Part shown: piece by piece, positions 35,236-43,734 of the stretch
Layout: each line of letters starts with the position of its first letter
How positions within the stretch are numbered: position 1 is the stretch's first letter
Assembly (NCBI GenBank): GCA_016787085.1
Contig: JAEUVJ010000050.1
Location: forward strand, 1 to 64,000
Source of the DNA: Chitinophagaceae bacterium
GTDB lineage: Bacteria; Bacteroidota; Bacteroidia; Chitinophagales; Chitinophagaceae
DNA length: 64,000 nucleotides
Reading direction: 5' to 3'
Notes under the pieces: model-generated
Database searches by the model: none
Seen by the model: only the letters and a program-made list of their open reading frames with translations
Told to the model about the DNA's origin: nothing
Translations under genes and position numbers: made by a program

Positions 35236-36362
35236 AGATCACCATATTTGAAACCGAGCATTTTGAAGGTGCTTTCCCGGTGATCAAACTTTTTGATAAG
35301 CCGGGAAACGAGATCACTGTGATCACTTCAGAAGAAACACATAAGCGGTTCATTGATCTTTTCGGGAATAACGCATCCCGTTACAGATGGAGTGTCTTGC
35401 CGGCTGCAGGAAAGCTGCGTTTCTTTTTCTTGTTATATAAAAAGCTAAAAAAAGACCGGCCTGATCTTCTTTATATCAATACCATCAGCAACAACCACCT
35501 GCTATATGCTCTCGTGCTATCCGCACTTTCCCTGAACAGGGTGGTGATGACGGTACATGATATCAATTGTCTTTTTGAAAGCAGGTTCAGATGGAACTTC
35601 AGGCAAGCTATTATTCACCGGGGCAAAAAATGGCTGATCAAAAAAGTGCATGAATTCAATGTAGTCTCCGATACCATGCTGCCTTACCTGCAGACAAAAA
35701 CAAATAATAAGCCTGCGCATAACGTTCCCGGGGCGGTATTTGAAAACAACTACCATCCGCAGGATACCGGGAGTACACTTCGTATTGTAGTACCCGGCTC
35801 ATTAGACAAGCGAAGAAGGGACTATGAGCAGGTGTTTGAACTGGCTGCCCTGGCTGACAAAGAAAGGTTAGAACTCCAGATCATTTTACTGGGTGGCTAT
35901 TTTGACAGGTACGGTAAAGGCATCATTACCCGGTCTCATGCGCTCATTTCCGCCTTTTCTGAAATATTCTGTTACAAAACAAAAGTGGTGGGGCAGGACG
36001 AATTTGACAAACAGATGAATGATGCTCACTTTGTTTTTATTCCCTCTGTGGTACATACGCATATCTGTGGTGACATACCTGAGACCTATGGCATTACCAA
36101 GTCATCCGGAAATATGTTTGATGTGATCAAACATGCCAAACCATTTATAGTGCCTGAAAAACTAACTATATCAAGACAGTTGGAGAGCAGTTGTTACAAA
36201 TATCATCATATCGGCGACATCGTTGCCTTTCTTAAAAAGATCGTATCCGACCCTTCCGAATATCCCCATTGGCAACAGGAAGCATTGAAAAACTCGAATA
36301 ACTATACCATAGAAAAGATCAGGGAGAAAAACCCTGCACTGTTCAATGACCAAAACAGTTAA
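35232..36362 (+). CDS. GT-B fold glycosyltransferase-like protein
   Basis: A 376-residue protein. The N-terminal half (MKITIFETEHFEGAFPVIKL; LLYINTISNNHLLYALVLSA; VMTVHDINCLF) and the C-terminal half (LRIVVPGSLDKRRRDYEQVF; HFVFIPSV; ETYGITKSSGNMFDVIKHAK) suggest two Rossmann-like domains of a GT4-type transferase. The conserved EX7E motif is not clear, so the exact family is open. It overlaps the FkbM gene by 4 bases and is convergent with the GT9-like gene. Confidence 0.7.
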   Translation: MKITIFETEHFEGAFPVIKLFDKPGNEITVITSEETHKRFIDLFGNNASRYRWSVLPAAGKLRFFFLLYKKLKKDRPDLLYINTISNNHLLYALVLSALSLNRVVMTVHDINCLFESRFRWNFRQAIIHRGKKWLIKKVHEFNVVSDTMLPYLQTKTNNKPAHNVPGAVFENNYHPQDTGSTLRIVVPGSLDKRRRDYEQVFELAALADKERLELQIILLGGYFDRYGKGIITRSHALISAFSEIFCYKTKVVGQDEFDKQMNDAHFVFIPSVVHTHICGDIPETYGITKSSGNMFDVIKHAKPFIVPEKLTISRQLESSCYKYHHIGDIVAFLKKIVSDPSEYPHWQQEALKNSNNYTIEKIREKNPALFNDQNS

Positions 36363-37234
36363 AGAGGTATGGTATCATATACATCTTTCAGTGGGATTGA
36401 TTCAATAACTTCTTTGTCATAAGTTGAGGCATAGTAATAATTATTCAGCAGGGGGCTCACCACCTTCCGCAGCAGGCCATAATCATATATCTCCTGTGGG
36501 CTTGTACAATTAAATATCGCCGTGCAGGTCTTATTATATGCCATTGCCACATGCATGGCCAATGAATCGCCGGATACTACATGAGCACAAGCAGCTATAT
36601 CATCAAGGTATTCACGGATATGATGGCGCTGTTCAAATACTTTAACCGGTCTTCCCTCCTCCCCGAGTTTTTGCACCAATTGATCATATCCCCACCACTG
36701 TTTATCAGGCCACATATTGCCTGAGCGTTTTTCTATGCCAGTCAGTCCGTCTTTCTGAGCAATATTCCTATTTGAATAAATCCTGTAAGGTTCTCCTGTA
36801 AAAGACTTTCCGGTCATTTTAAAAATACATTCCTGGTAAGAATATACATTCTCTGCTTTTAACCGGTTGGCCCTTTGTAATCCGTATCGGGAGATACGGC
36901 TCATATCAAACCAATGTGCCGCATTATGGGTATATACCATTTGATCACCTGAAAGATAAACACCGGCTAATTCCCTTGAAGTGTATTCCACTGCCATTGC
37001 AGCACACTCCCTATTCTCTTCTAAGGAAACAATAAGATCAAAAGAAATATTTTTCAGCATAGCGGGCGCCTGCTGCGGTGCCAGAATAGTCAGCCCGGGC
37101 ATATCATCCGGAAGCAGCCATGTATTTGCCACCGAAGTGATCCAATAGATATTGCCCTGCAATACATTCAGCAAACTGGTGGTACGAACCACGTCACCGG
37201 CAGCGCCTGTCTTGATGATCAGTATATTTTCCAT
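36359..37234 (-). CDS. glycosyltransferase family 9 (heptosyltransferase-like)
   Basis: A 291-residue protein from the ATG at 37234, which directly precedes the Rossmann strand ENILIIKTGAAGDVVRTTSL; the frame runs 17 codons further upstream but without homology. The late motif VVSGDSLAMHVAMAYNKTCTAIF is the GT9 donor-binding signature. Known members add heptose to lipid A-core or transfer related sugars. Its stop overlaps that of the convergent transferase. It is 28 bases downstream of the antiporter gene and may be expressed with it. Confidence 0.85.
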   Translation of the reverse strand: MENILIIKTGAAGDVVRTTSLLNVLQGNIYWITSVANTWLLPDDMPGLTILAPQQAPAMLKNISFDLIVSLEENRECAAMAVEYTSRELAGVYLSGDQMVYTHNAAHWFDMSRISRYGLQRANRLKAENVYSYQECIFKMTGKSFTGEPYRIYSNRNIAQKDGLTGIEKRSGNMWPDKQWWGYDQLVQKLGEEGRPVKVFEQRHHIREYLDDIAACAHVVSGDSLAMHVAMAYNKTCTAIFNCTSPQEIYDYGLLRKVVSPLLNNYYYASTYDKEVIESIPLKDVYDTIPL

Positions 37235-37262
37235 TCGTAGCGATAAGCCTGCAAAGTAATGA

Positions 37263-39146
37263 TCATTTTGCCTGGTTTGATTCATGTATCAGGCTTTCTT
37301 CATCCCAGCCGGTATCTATCATCACACCTGCCTGTTGCTGGTCGGCTCTCATTGTTTTTTCCAGCTCTTCGATCTTTGCTTTGGCTTCAAGGATGTACTG
37401 CTCAGGATCCCTTACTGATGAAAGTTTCTTCAGGTTCTCTTCATCTAAACGAAAGAACATCCGGGCCGCTCTTTGTGCTGCATAGTTTCTGAACCCCAGA
37501 TGCTTCATGGTATCCACACCTACCCGTAAAGCGGTATCTAATGTTTCCCGGTAAATATGGAGCATACCGGCATTCATCTGGTCATAGGCATCAAAACGGT
37601 TGGAAGCTCTAACCAGCATACGCAGGTTGGGAAAGTGCTTTTTGATCGTTTCAATAAGCTCTAGCCTTTTCTCCGCCGGTTCAATTGCGATAATGATGAT
37701 TTTAGCCTCCGCAGCCCCCGCTGCCCGAAGCAGGTCATGACGGGTGGCATCCCCATAATATACTTTCAATCCCATTTTGCGCAACAGATCCACCCTTTCC
37801 GAATCATTATCAAGCACCGTCATTCCGATATGATGCGCCCGCAGGAACCGGCCGATTGTATTGCCAAAATGACCAAAGCCGGCGATGATCACCGGATTCT
37901 TTTCCTCAATAGCATCTGCCTCCTTTTCTTCAGCGTTTTCTAATGTACCGATGTTGGGTTGTATCCATTTTTCATTGACCAGGAAAAGTATCGGCGTGAG
38001 CGCCATACTCATGGCAACCGCTGCTACCATCAGATCAATCGTTTCTTTTGGCAACACTCCCTGCTGTGCAGAAAAAGAAAAAAGGACAAAAGCAAATTCT
38101 CCCACCTGGCTTAATGCTACGGCAAACAAAACGTTCTGATCAAGCCCAAGCCTGAATATCTTTCCCAGTATAAACAAGATGATACCTTTAATGGTCATCA
38201 GCAATGCAACCAACCCGATGATCATCCACGGTTGCTGCATGATGAGGTTAAAATCTACAGAGGCTCCCACTGCAATAAAGAATAAGCCGAGTAATAAACC
38301 TTTGAACGGGTCAATATCACTTTCCAGCTCATGCCTGTATTCGCTGTCAGCCAGCACCACACCGGCGAGGAATGTACCTAATGCTGGACTTAATCCTACT
38401 TGTGTCATTAACACGGCTATACCTACCACCAGCAGCAACGCTGTCGCTGTAAACATCTCCCTTAGTCTTGTCGCAGCCACAATCCGAAACAAGGGGCGTA
38501 TTAAAAACCGTCCTGCCAATTTGATAACAGCTACCGATCCAAGTACCAATAAGGTTTGCGCCCAGCCGGGCAACCCGTCTGCCAGCGTTTTGGCTTCATT
38601 TGCATCTCCTGTAGTCCCGGGTTGTATAGTGGCCAATAAAGGAAACAATGCCAGCATCGGGATAACAGCGATATCCTGGAATAATAATACAGAAAACGAA
38701 CTTTGTCCTGCTGATGTTTTCATCAGGCCTTTTTCATTCAATGTTTGCAGCACGATAGCTGTAGAAGAGAGGGACAATATCATTCCTAATGCCAATGCCT
38801 GTTGCCAGGTCAACCCAAAGGCCATAGCAATAGCCGCAATGACCAATGCCGTTACCAATACCTGCAACCCGCCAAGACCGATGATAGATTTTCGCAGCTT
38901 CCATAGCAATTCCGGTTCCAGTTCCAGGCCAATAACAAACAGCATGATCACTACACCAAACTCGGCAAAGTGCATAATGTCTTGCCCTTCTTTACCAATA
39001 AAACCGAGCAACGCCGGGCCGATAATGATACCGGCCAGCAGGTACCCAAGCACCGATCCCAGCCCGAGCTTTTTGGCAACAGGCACCATCACGACAGCAG
39101 CCGCGAGATACACCATTGCCTGGAAGAAAAATGAGTTCTGGTCCAT
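37263..39146 (-). CDS. CPA2 monovalent cation/H+ antiporter, KefB/KefC type
   Basis: A 627-residue membrane protein. About twelve transmembrane helices occupy residues 1-390 (VLGYLLAGIIIGPALLGFIG; LSLSSTAIVLQTLNEKGL; ALSQVGEFAFVLFS). An RCK/TrkA-N domain follows: VIIAGFGHFGNTIGRFLRAH with the GxGxxG NAD-binding loop and VLDNDSERVDLLRKMG. It probably effluxes K+ in exchange for H+, as Kef systems do under electrophile stress. The flavodoxin-like partner gene ends 3 bases upstream of its start, which strongly supports a Kef assignment. Confidence 0.92.
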   Translation of the reverse strand: MDQNSFFFQAMVYLAAAVVMVPVAKKLGLGSVLGYLLAGIIIGPALLGFIGKEGQDIMHFAEFGVVIMLFVIGLELEPELLWKLRKSIIGLGGLQVLVTALVIAAIAMAFGLTWQQALALGMILSLSSTAIVLQTLNEKGLMKTSAGQSSFSVLLFQDIAVIPMLALFPLLATIQPGTTGDANEAKTLADGLPGWAQTLLVLGSVAVIKLAGRFLIRPLFRIVAATRLREMFTATALLLVVGIAVLMTQVGLSPALGTFLAGVVLADSEYRHELESDIDPFKGLLLGLFFIAVGASVDFNLIMQQPWMIIGLVALLMTIKGIILFILGKIFRLGLDQNVLFAVALSQVGEFAFVLFSFSAQQGVLPKETIDLMVAAVAMSMALTPILFLVNEKWIQPNIGTLENAEEKEADAIEEKNPVIIAGFGHFGNTIGRFLRAHHIGMTVLDNDSERVDLLRKMGLKVYYGDATRHDLLRAAGAAEAKIIIIAIEPAEKRLELIETIKKHFPNLRMLVRASNRFDAYDQMNAGMLHIYRETLDTALRVGVDTMKHLGFRNYAAQRAARMFFRLDEENLKKLSSVRDPEQYILEAKAKIEELEKTMRADQQQAGVMIDTGWDEESLIHESNQAK

Positions 39147-39149
39147 AGA

Positions 39150-39758
39150 TCAAGATTGAACAGTTTCGGGAATAGGAATAAGTTCGTTGAGATAGGTCAC
39201 CTTCTTCCATTCACTTTCTGTGATACGATCGTTTATCAATGCGACAAGCAATTGCTCATACTGTACAGCGCATAGCTCAATATCTGCATGCTGCAGACGA
39301 TGGGTGCCATGTACAACGAATGGCGGCAGGTATTGCATTTTGCATAGCACAGCCGTCTGATCGAAAGGAGCCAGCAGTTGCGGGATAGTGAACCGGTTCC
39401 TTCCGGTAGAACTGTAGGCTTCTTTGCTACCACCCGACGATATGGCATTGAATATTTTTTTACCCAACAGCATATTCCCATTCTTTCCATAAGCCCAACC
39501 ATGCTCCAGTACCAGGTCTTCCCATTGTTTGATCATAGCCGGACAGCTATACCAATAAAAAGGATGCTGCCATACGATCACATCATGGCTCTGCAGGAGT
39601 CCCTGTTCCCTTTTGACATTGATATCAAAGTCGGGATATTCTTCATACAGATCATGAAAGGTAAGCCCTTCGAGATGGCGGATATGGCGGAGTAGCCGGG
39701 TATGTACCCTTGACTTTTCCAAAGCAGGATGTGCAAACAGAACCAGCAATCTGGACAT
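39150..39758 (-). CDS. NAD(P)H oxidoreductase, KefG/KefF-like antiporter partner
   Basis: A 202-residue flavodoxin-fold protein. LVLFAHPALEKSRVHTRLL is the FMN-binding start; VWQHPFYWYSCPAMIKQWED and NAISSGGSKEAYSSTGRNRF fit the KefF/KefG/MdaB family. Such proteins bind Kef channels and are needed for full activity. It is the first gene of a two-gene unit with the antiporter, separated by 3 bases. Local context favours the KefG type. Confidence 0.9.
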   Translation of the reverse strand: MSRLLVLFAHPALEKSRVHTRLLRHIRHLEGLTFHDLYEEYPDFDINVKREQGLLQSHDVIVWQHPFYWYSCPAMIKQWEDLVLEHGWAYGKNGNMLLGKKIFNAISSGGSKEAYSSTGRNRFTIPQLLAPFDQTAVLCKMQYLPPFVVHGTHRLQHADIELCAVQYEQLLVALINDRITESEWKKVTYLNELIPIPETVQS

Positions 39759-39817
39759 GAAAAATGTTTGTTGAAGTTAACTAAACAAAGCGAATGGCTA
39801 AAAAGTTCATGAAAGCA

Positions 39818-40186
39818 TCACACACGGGTCATCCTGATGAATTCCTTCCGGTTAATATAATAAAGGAACAAGAAGTAAAGAACAGGCAGAAAACTCAGCA
39901 GTTTGATAATGAATATTCCTGTAAAAAAACCAAGCAGGTAAAGCATGGCCATTAACACAAACCCTGTGAGCAATTGCATATCGTTAATGGCAGCAACGAC
40001 CCTAAAGTTATAATAACTAGGCTCCTTAAAACTGAGCTGCACCGGCTTTGTAAAATGAAACCCGTCTGTCACCACCACCTTCGCATAATCGCCCTTCACT
40101 TCTATTACGACCGGCTGATCATTCAGCAACGGGTATATTTCCCTGTCATTCACGATCACCCGCACCGGCAGGAAACTAAGTAGCAC
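39818..40186 (-). CDS. hypothetical membrane protein downstream of tpiA (start uncertain)
   Basis: At least 122 residues from the GTG at 40186. An N-terminal beta-rich region (SFLPVRVIVNDREIYPLLND) precedes two hydrophobic segments at about 70-92 and 94-112. The homologous-looking region seems to begin earlier (HHYIIITRSHQ), but the frame continues back only to the tpiA TAG stop at 40235-40237 and contains no ATG, GTG or TTG before 40186. The gene is in the same frame as tpiA. Function unknown. Confidence 0.6.
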   Translation of the reverse strand: MLLSFLPVRVIVNDREIYPLLNDQPVVIEVKGDYAKVVVTDGFHFTKPVQLSFKEPSYYNFRVVAAINDMQLLTGFVLMAMLYLLGFFTGIFIIKLLSFLPVLYFLFLYYINRKEFIRMTRV

Positions 40187-40234
40187 CTGGTGGCTGCGGG
40201 TGATGATGATGTAATGATGCGGGCTGATAGTTCT

Positions 40235-40999
40235 CTATGATTTCAGTGAACGAATGATCTCGACAAACTCCGAAGCAACCAACGAAGCTCCGCCTACGAG
40301 ACCACCATCCACGTCTGGGCTGCTGAATAATTCTTTAGCATTATTCGCCTTTACACTTCCCCCGTAGAGTATGGAAACTTGTCCTGCAGTCTGGCTTCCG
40401 TATTGCGCTGCCAGTACAGAACGTAAATGTGCATGCATTTCTTGTGCCTGGGCTGTAGTAGCTGTTTTTCCTGTTCCGATGGCCCATATCGGTTCGTATG
40501 CGATGATGATGTTTTTCACCTTATCCCCGGGTAAATGAAAAAGTGATTCTTTTAACTGAACCGCCACAAAATCATTCTGGGTACCGGCTTCACGTATGCT
40601 TAAAGATTCACCACAGCAAAAGATCGGGATGATCTCATTTTCCAGGCAAAGATTTACTTTATCAGCCAGCATGGCATTGGTCTCCCCGAAATACTCTCTT
40701 CTTTCGCTATGCCCGATAACACAGTAATTGACACCAATGGAATGAAGCATTTCGACGGATACTTCACCAGTGAATGCTCCGGATTTTTTATGATAGCAGT
40801 TCTGAGCTGCCACTTCATAGTTATTTTCTTCAGCTACTTCGCTTCTCGTCATCAGCAGGTAGGGAAACGGCACAGCAAAAATGGCTAACTGATCCGGCGA
40901 CAGCCTGATCTTTGCGGCCAGAACATCATCCAGTAATTTTTCTCCCTGTTGAAAGGTCAGGTTCATTTTCCAATTTGCTGCAGCGATCTGTTTTCTCAT
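40235..40999 (-). CDS. tpiA: triosephosphate isomerase
   Basis: A 254-residue glycolytic enzyme interconverting dihydroxyacetone phosphate and glyceraldehyde 3-phosphate. The catalytic residues are visible: Lys11 in AANWKMN, His97 in CVIGHSERREYF, and Glu169 in AYEPIWAIGTGKTA, the last followed by the mobile lid loop. SILYGGSVKANNAKELF is the phosphate-binding end. It begins 9 bases after the GlmU-like gene stops and is probably co-transcribed with it and with the small membrane protein gene downstream. Confidence 0.98.
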   Translation of the reverse strand: MRKQIAAANWKMNLTFQQGEKLLDDVLAAKIRLSPDQLAIFAVPFPYLLMTRSEVAEENNYEVAAQNCYHKKSGAFTGEVSVEMLHSIGVNYCVIGHSERREYFGETNAMLADKVNLCLENEIIPIFCCGESLSIREAGTQNDFVAVQLKESLFHLPGDKVKNIIIAYEPIWAIGTGKTATTAQAQEMHAHLRSVLAAQYGSQTAGQVSILYGGSVKANNAKELFSSPDVDGGLVGGASLVASEFVEIIRSLKS

Positions 41000-41008
41000 T
41001 GGTTTCGT

Positions 41009-42190
41009 TTAAAGTTTTTCAAATATGTATTTTAAAATTTTCTTTTCGTTGTCTGTTACAGATTGCCCCTTTAATTGCTTCCAGGCACCAATATCATTCA
41101 TTGCTTTTTCAAATTCATACTGCTTGACGCCATCACTTCCCCAGGAGAATCCGGGAATATATTTTGGCGTAAGCCCTGCACCGAATACATTACAGCATAC
41201 ACCGATAATTGTCCCGGTATTTATCGCTGTATTCACAGCGGTACGTGAATAATCACCCATCATCACCCCGCATTTTTTTCCTGCATTCATTTCACCCCCC
41301 GGTGTCCATACACCCACTTCGCTGGCATTGTTTTTCAGGTTAGAGTTGGTCGTCCCGGCGCCCAGGTTACACCATTCTCCTATCACGGAGTCGCCAAGAT
41401 AACCATCATGCGCCTTGTTGGAGTAGCCGAACATGACTGAATTCTTTATCTCACCACCGCCAGTACAATAAGGGCCTATAGTAGTAGCGCCATATATTTT
41501 AGCGCCCATTTTCAGTACGGCTCCTTCACCCATTGCAAAGGGCCCGCGGATAATACACCCCTCCATTACTTCGGCATTTTTGCCAATATAAATGGGACCC
41601 GCTGATGCATTCAAAATAGAATGCTCCACTTTAGCGCCTTTCTCAATGAATATACCTGATGAATTGATCAGCTTATTGGTCCTGGAAACAGGTTGCGATT
41701 TTCTTTTTCTTGTCAGCAATTCAAAATCCTTGCGGATGGCCAGATCGTTCAATTGAAAAATATGCCACGGGTATTGTATCTCCGATATCTGTTCTTTTAT
41801 GCTGATCGCTTTTTTGACCCTTACCCGGTGATGTTCTTTTATTTCTTCTTTTGTGAACCTGAAAACGATCCCCTCTTTACCATCTACAGAAATAAATTCA
41901 CCGTTTCCAAGTTTCTTAATCGCCTTTATGAGCTTGGGGGTCGGCAACACGTTGCCATGTATCATAAAACAGGCGCCGCCGTCTTCAGCCGCCTCATGAA
42001 GGGTGACCGATCTGTCAAGATCTTTGTAATCGTCCTCCTTTTTATCAAAAGAAGGCAGGCCGAGCATCATTTCCCATTTTTCCCGGATGGTCAGGATGCC
42101 CACCCTGATGTCCTGTATCTGCCGTGTCAGCGTGAACGGATACAGGTTCTCAGGCCGGCAAAACTCTTCAGTAAAAATGATCTTGTCCAT
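41009..42190 (-). CDS. GlmU-family putative sugar nucleotidyltransferase
   Basis: A 393-residue protein. The N-terminal NTP_transf_4-like region (IIFTEEFCRPENLYPFTLTR, then DIRVGILTIREKW) is followed by a left-handed beta-helix of hexapeptide repeats from about residue 170 (HSILNASAGPIYIGKNAEVM; GEWCNLGAGTTNSNLKNNAS). It is related to the GlmU uridyltransferase/acetyltransferase architecture but lacks the classic LxxGxGTRM nucleotidyl motif at its start. The precise reaction is unknown. It lies upstream of tpiA in one transcription unit. Confidence 0.82.
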   Translation of the reverse strand: MDKIIFTEEFCRPENLYPFTLTRQIQDIRVGILTIREKWEMMLGLPSFDKKEDDYKDLDRSVTLHEAAEDGGACFMIHGNVLPTPKLIKAIKKLGNGEFISVDGKEGIVFRFTKEEIKEHHRVRVKKAISIKEQISEIQYPWHIFQLNDLAIRKDFELLTRKRKSQPVSRTNKLINSSGIFIEKGAKVEHSILNASAGPIYIGKNAEVMEGCIIRGPFAMGEGAVLKMGAKIYGATTIGPYCTGGGEIKNSVMFGYSNKAHDGYLGDSVIGEWCNLGAGTTNSNLKNNASEVGVWTPGGEMNAGKKCGVMMGDYSRTAVNTAINTGTIIGVCCNVFGAGLTPKYIPGFSWGSDGVKQYEFEKAMNDIGAWKQLKGQSVTDNEKKILKYIFEKL

Positions 42191-42378
42191 TGCCTTTTAA
42201 AGTGGTCAAAAATAAACCATTCGGCATTGATAATGATATGATTTTAAAAGTGGTCAGTTATGAAGTTCAGCATGGCAAAGGATCCGTCCGGGCCTTTAAT
42301 GGCCTGTTGATTATTCTTTTTAGCTTTTACCGCCTTCCGTCTTTCCGGCAAAAATTCACTTACAAGCACTCTGCAGAT

Positions 42379-42409
42379 AAAAAAACCTCCCGAAGAATCA
42401 GGAGGTCTT
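42379..42409 (-). terminator. intrinsic terminator downstream of rpmE2
   Basis: On the minus strand ACCTCC (from 42406-42401) pairs with GGAGGT (42390-42385) around a 10-base loop, followed by a run of T (complement of 42379-42384). It lies about 70 bases beyond the L31 stop codon. Confidence 0.7.
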
Positions 42410-42476
42410 AAAGTATAGCCATGAAAAACAAACTCTTTCCCTACATTATCGGGATCAAGCTCTTCACAAATTAGTA

Positions 42477-42731
42477 TTATTCTGCTTTTTTTGCATATTT
42501 CTTTTTGAACTTGTCGATACGTCCCGCCGTATCTACCAGTACATTCTTACCGGTAAAGAAAGGGTGAGAGGTATTGGATATCTCAAGCTTTACCAGCGGA
42601 TACTCGATACCATCTTCCCATTTGATCGTTTCTTTTGTGGCGGCTGTAGAGCGGCTCAGGAAAGAATACCCGTTACTCATGTCCTTGAAAACAACTAACC
42701 GATAGCTATCGGGGTGGAGACCTTTTTTCAT
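42477..42731 (-). CDS. rpmE2: 50S ribosomal protein L31 type B
   Basis: An 84-residue protein starting [20 protein letters not shown]. The features [39 protein letters not shown] and a lack of the zinc-binding cysteines mark the zinc-free type B L31. The ATG at 42731 gives the conserved start; the frame extends 8 codons further without homology. It has a clear promoter upstream and a terminator downstream, so it is monocistronic. Confidence 0.96.
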   Translation of the reverse strand: MKKGLHPDSYRLVVFKDMSNGYSFLSRSTAATKETIKWEDGIEYPLVKLEISNTSHPFFTGKNVLVDTAGRIDKFKKKYAKKAE

Positions 42732-42795
42732 AATTCCTTGATTTAAAGGCAGCACGGATTTTGCCGTACTGATGATAGATTATTTATTAAGTCGG

Positions 42796-42827
42796 CAAAG
42801 GTAGGCCTGCAAAGCTTTTTATCCAAA
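42796..42827 (-). promoter_or_regulatory. rpmE2: rpmE2 promoter (TTTG-20-TACCTTTG)
   Basis: On the minus strand TTTG (complement of 42824-42827) is followed after 20 bases by TACCTTTG (complement of 42796-42803), an exact match to the Bacteroidota -33/-7 consensus. It lies 65 bases upstream of the L31 start. Confidence 0.7.
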
Positions 42828-43123
42828 TTAAAATTGACAGTGCTGAAACCGGGTGGTCGGCCCGGAAAGGCAAAAAGAAAGCACCGGATTTTGTCCATAT
42901 ACTCCCTACGCGGTCATATACTTTCTTATCTGGTGCTCCCGTGAATCGTATTCGCTTGTTACAGCTTTTACAATCCGCATCGCATTTGTTTTGTTTCCAA
43001 AATTCCTGCGTGTATCAGTAGAAAGATACATTTACATCAGTAGGGTTTCCAAATTTTGGCGGGTATTGTTACGCACCAGTTCTGCACTCTTTTTTCCCCT
43101 TTAAAACCGGTTTTATACCCTCT
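42828..43123. other. intergenic stretch between L31 promoter and yajQ
   Basis: No credible gene. The whole L31-YajQ gap spans 42732-43123. AGCACCGGAT (about 42878) and ATCTGGTGCT (about 42929) form an imperfect inverted repeat of unknown meaning. A plus-strand open frame at 42853-43104 has no protein-like composition or family resemblance. Confidence 0.4.
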
Positions 43124-43615
43124 TTAGCTCCGCATGTTCACATACTGAAGCGGGATATCGAGGCTGGCAGTCTTACAAAGCTGTATCACGGCCTGCAGGT
43201 CGTCAATTTTTTTGCCGGTCACTCTTACCAGGTCGTCATTGATGGACGCCTGCACCTTCATTCCTGAATCTTTTATCAGCTTCACGATCTTTTTGGCATC
43301 TTCCTGGGCCAGCCCGTTCCTTACTTTCACTTCTTTCTTCCAGGCCTTGCCGCTCTGCGCACCTTCCTTACTGGCATCAAAAGCTTCCGGCGCAATACCC
43401 TGCTTGTGCGCCCGGCTGATCAGCACGTCTATCAACTGGCGCATCTTCATGTCGTCATCGGTTTCCAGTTTTATCAGGAATTCTTTTTTATCCAAATCAA
43501 TCACCACATGCGAGCCTTTAAAATCAAAGCGGTTAGTGATCTCTTTGGAAGTTACGTTCACAGCATTATCCAATGCCTGTGCTTCTACTTTGCTGACGAT
43601 GTCAAAAGATGGCAT
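43124..43615 (-). CDS. yajQ: YajQ family nucleotide/cyclic-di-GMP-binding protein
   Basis: A 163-residue protein with the family hallmarks MPSFDIVSKVEAQALDNAVN, RFDFKGSHVVIDLDKKE, and late DLVRVTGKKIDDLQAVIQL. YajQ proteins have two ferredoxin-like folds and bind nucleotides or c-di-GMP in some bacteria; the role in Bacteroidota is unproven. The ATG at 43615 gives the canonical N terminus. The gene is monocistronic, with a -7-like element upstream. Confidence 0.95.
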   Translation of the reverse strand: MPSFDIVSKVEAQALDNAVNVTSKEITNRFDFKGSHVVIDLDKKEFLIKLETDDDMKMRQLIDVLISRAHKQGIAPEAFDASKEGAQSGKAWKKEVKVRNGLAQEDAKKIVKLIKDSGMKVQASINDDLVRVTGKKIDDLQAVIQLCKTASLDIPLQYVNMRS

Positions 43616-43655
43616 GACAAAAGTTTAAGGTTGAAAGTTAAACGCTCAATTCCTC

Positions 43656-43663
43656 AAATGTAA
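43656..43663 (-). promoter_or_regulatory. yajQ: candidate yajQ -7 element
   Basis: The minus strand reads TACATTTG, matching TAnnTTTG, 41 bases before the yajQ start. A TTG lies 16 bases further upstream, slightly close for a -33 element. Confidence 0.4.
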
Positions 43664-43683
43664 GACTGTTTCATAAAACAAGA

Positions 43684-43705
43684 GTCCCCCGTAGAAACGG
43701 GGGAC
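43684..43705 (-). terminator. intrinsic terminator of the first TonB-type receptor gene
   Basis: GTCCCCCGT (43684-43692) and ACGGGGGAC (43697-43705) form a perfect 9-bp stem with an AGAA loop, 30 bases after the receptor stop. On the minus strand a T-rich tract (TCTTGTTTTATG) follows. Confidence 0.75.
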
Positions 43706-43734
43706 GAATATTCACATGAGAAAACTAGAAAGAT

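Noticed and set aside
38179..39159. Plus-strand open frame of 326 codons
   Set aside because: It is antisense to the KefC-type antiporter, has biased Asn/Thr/Pro/Ser composition and no family resemblance.
42853..43104. Possible small protein in the L31-YajQ gap
   Set aside because: It has no family resemblance, no promoter or start support, and an unlikely residue mix.
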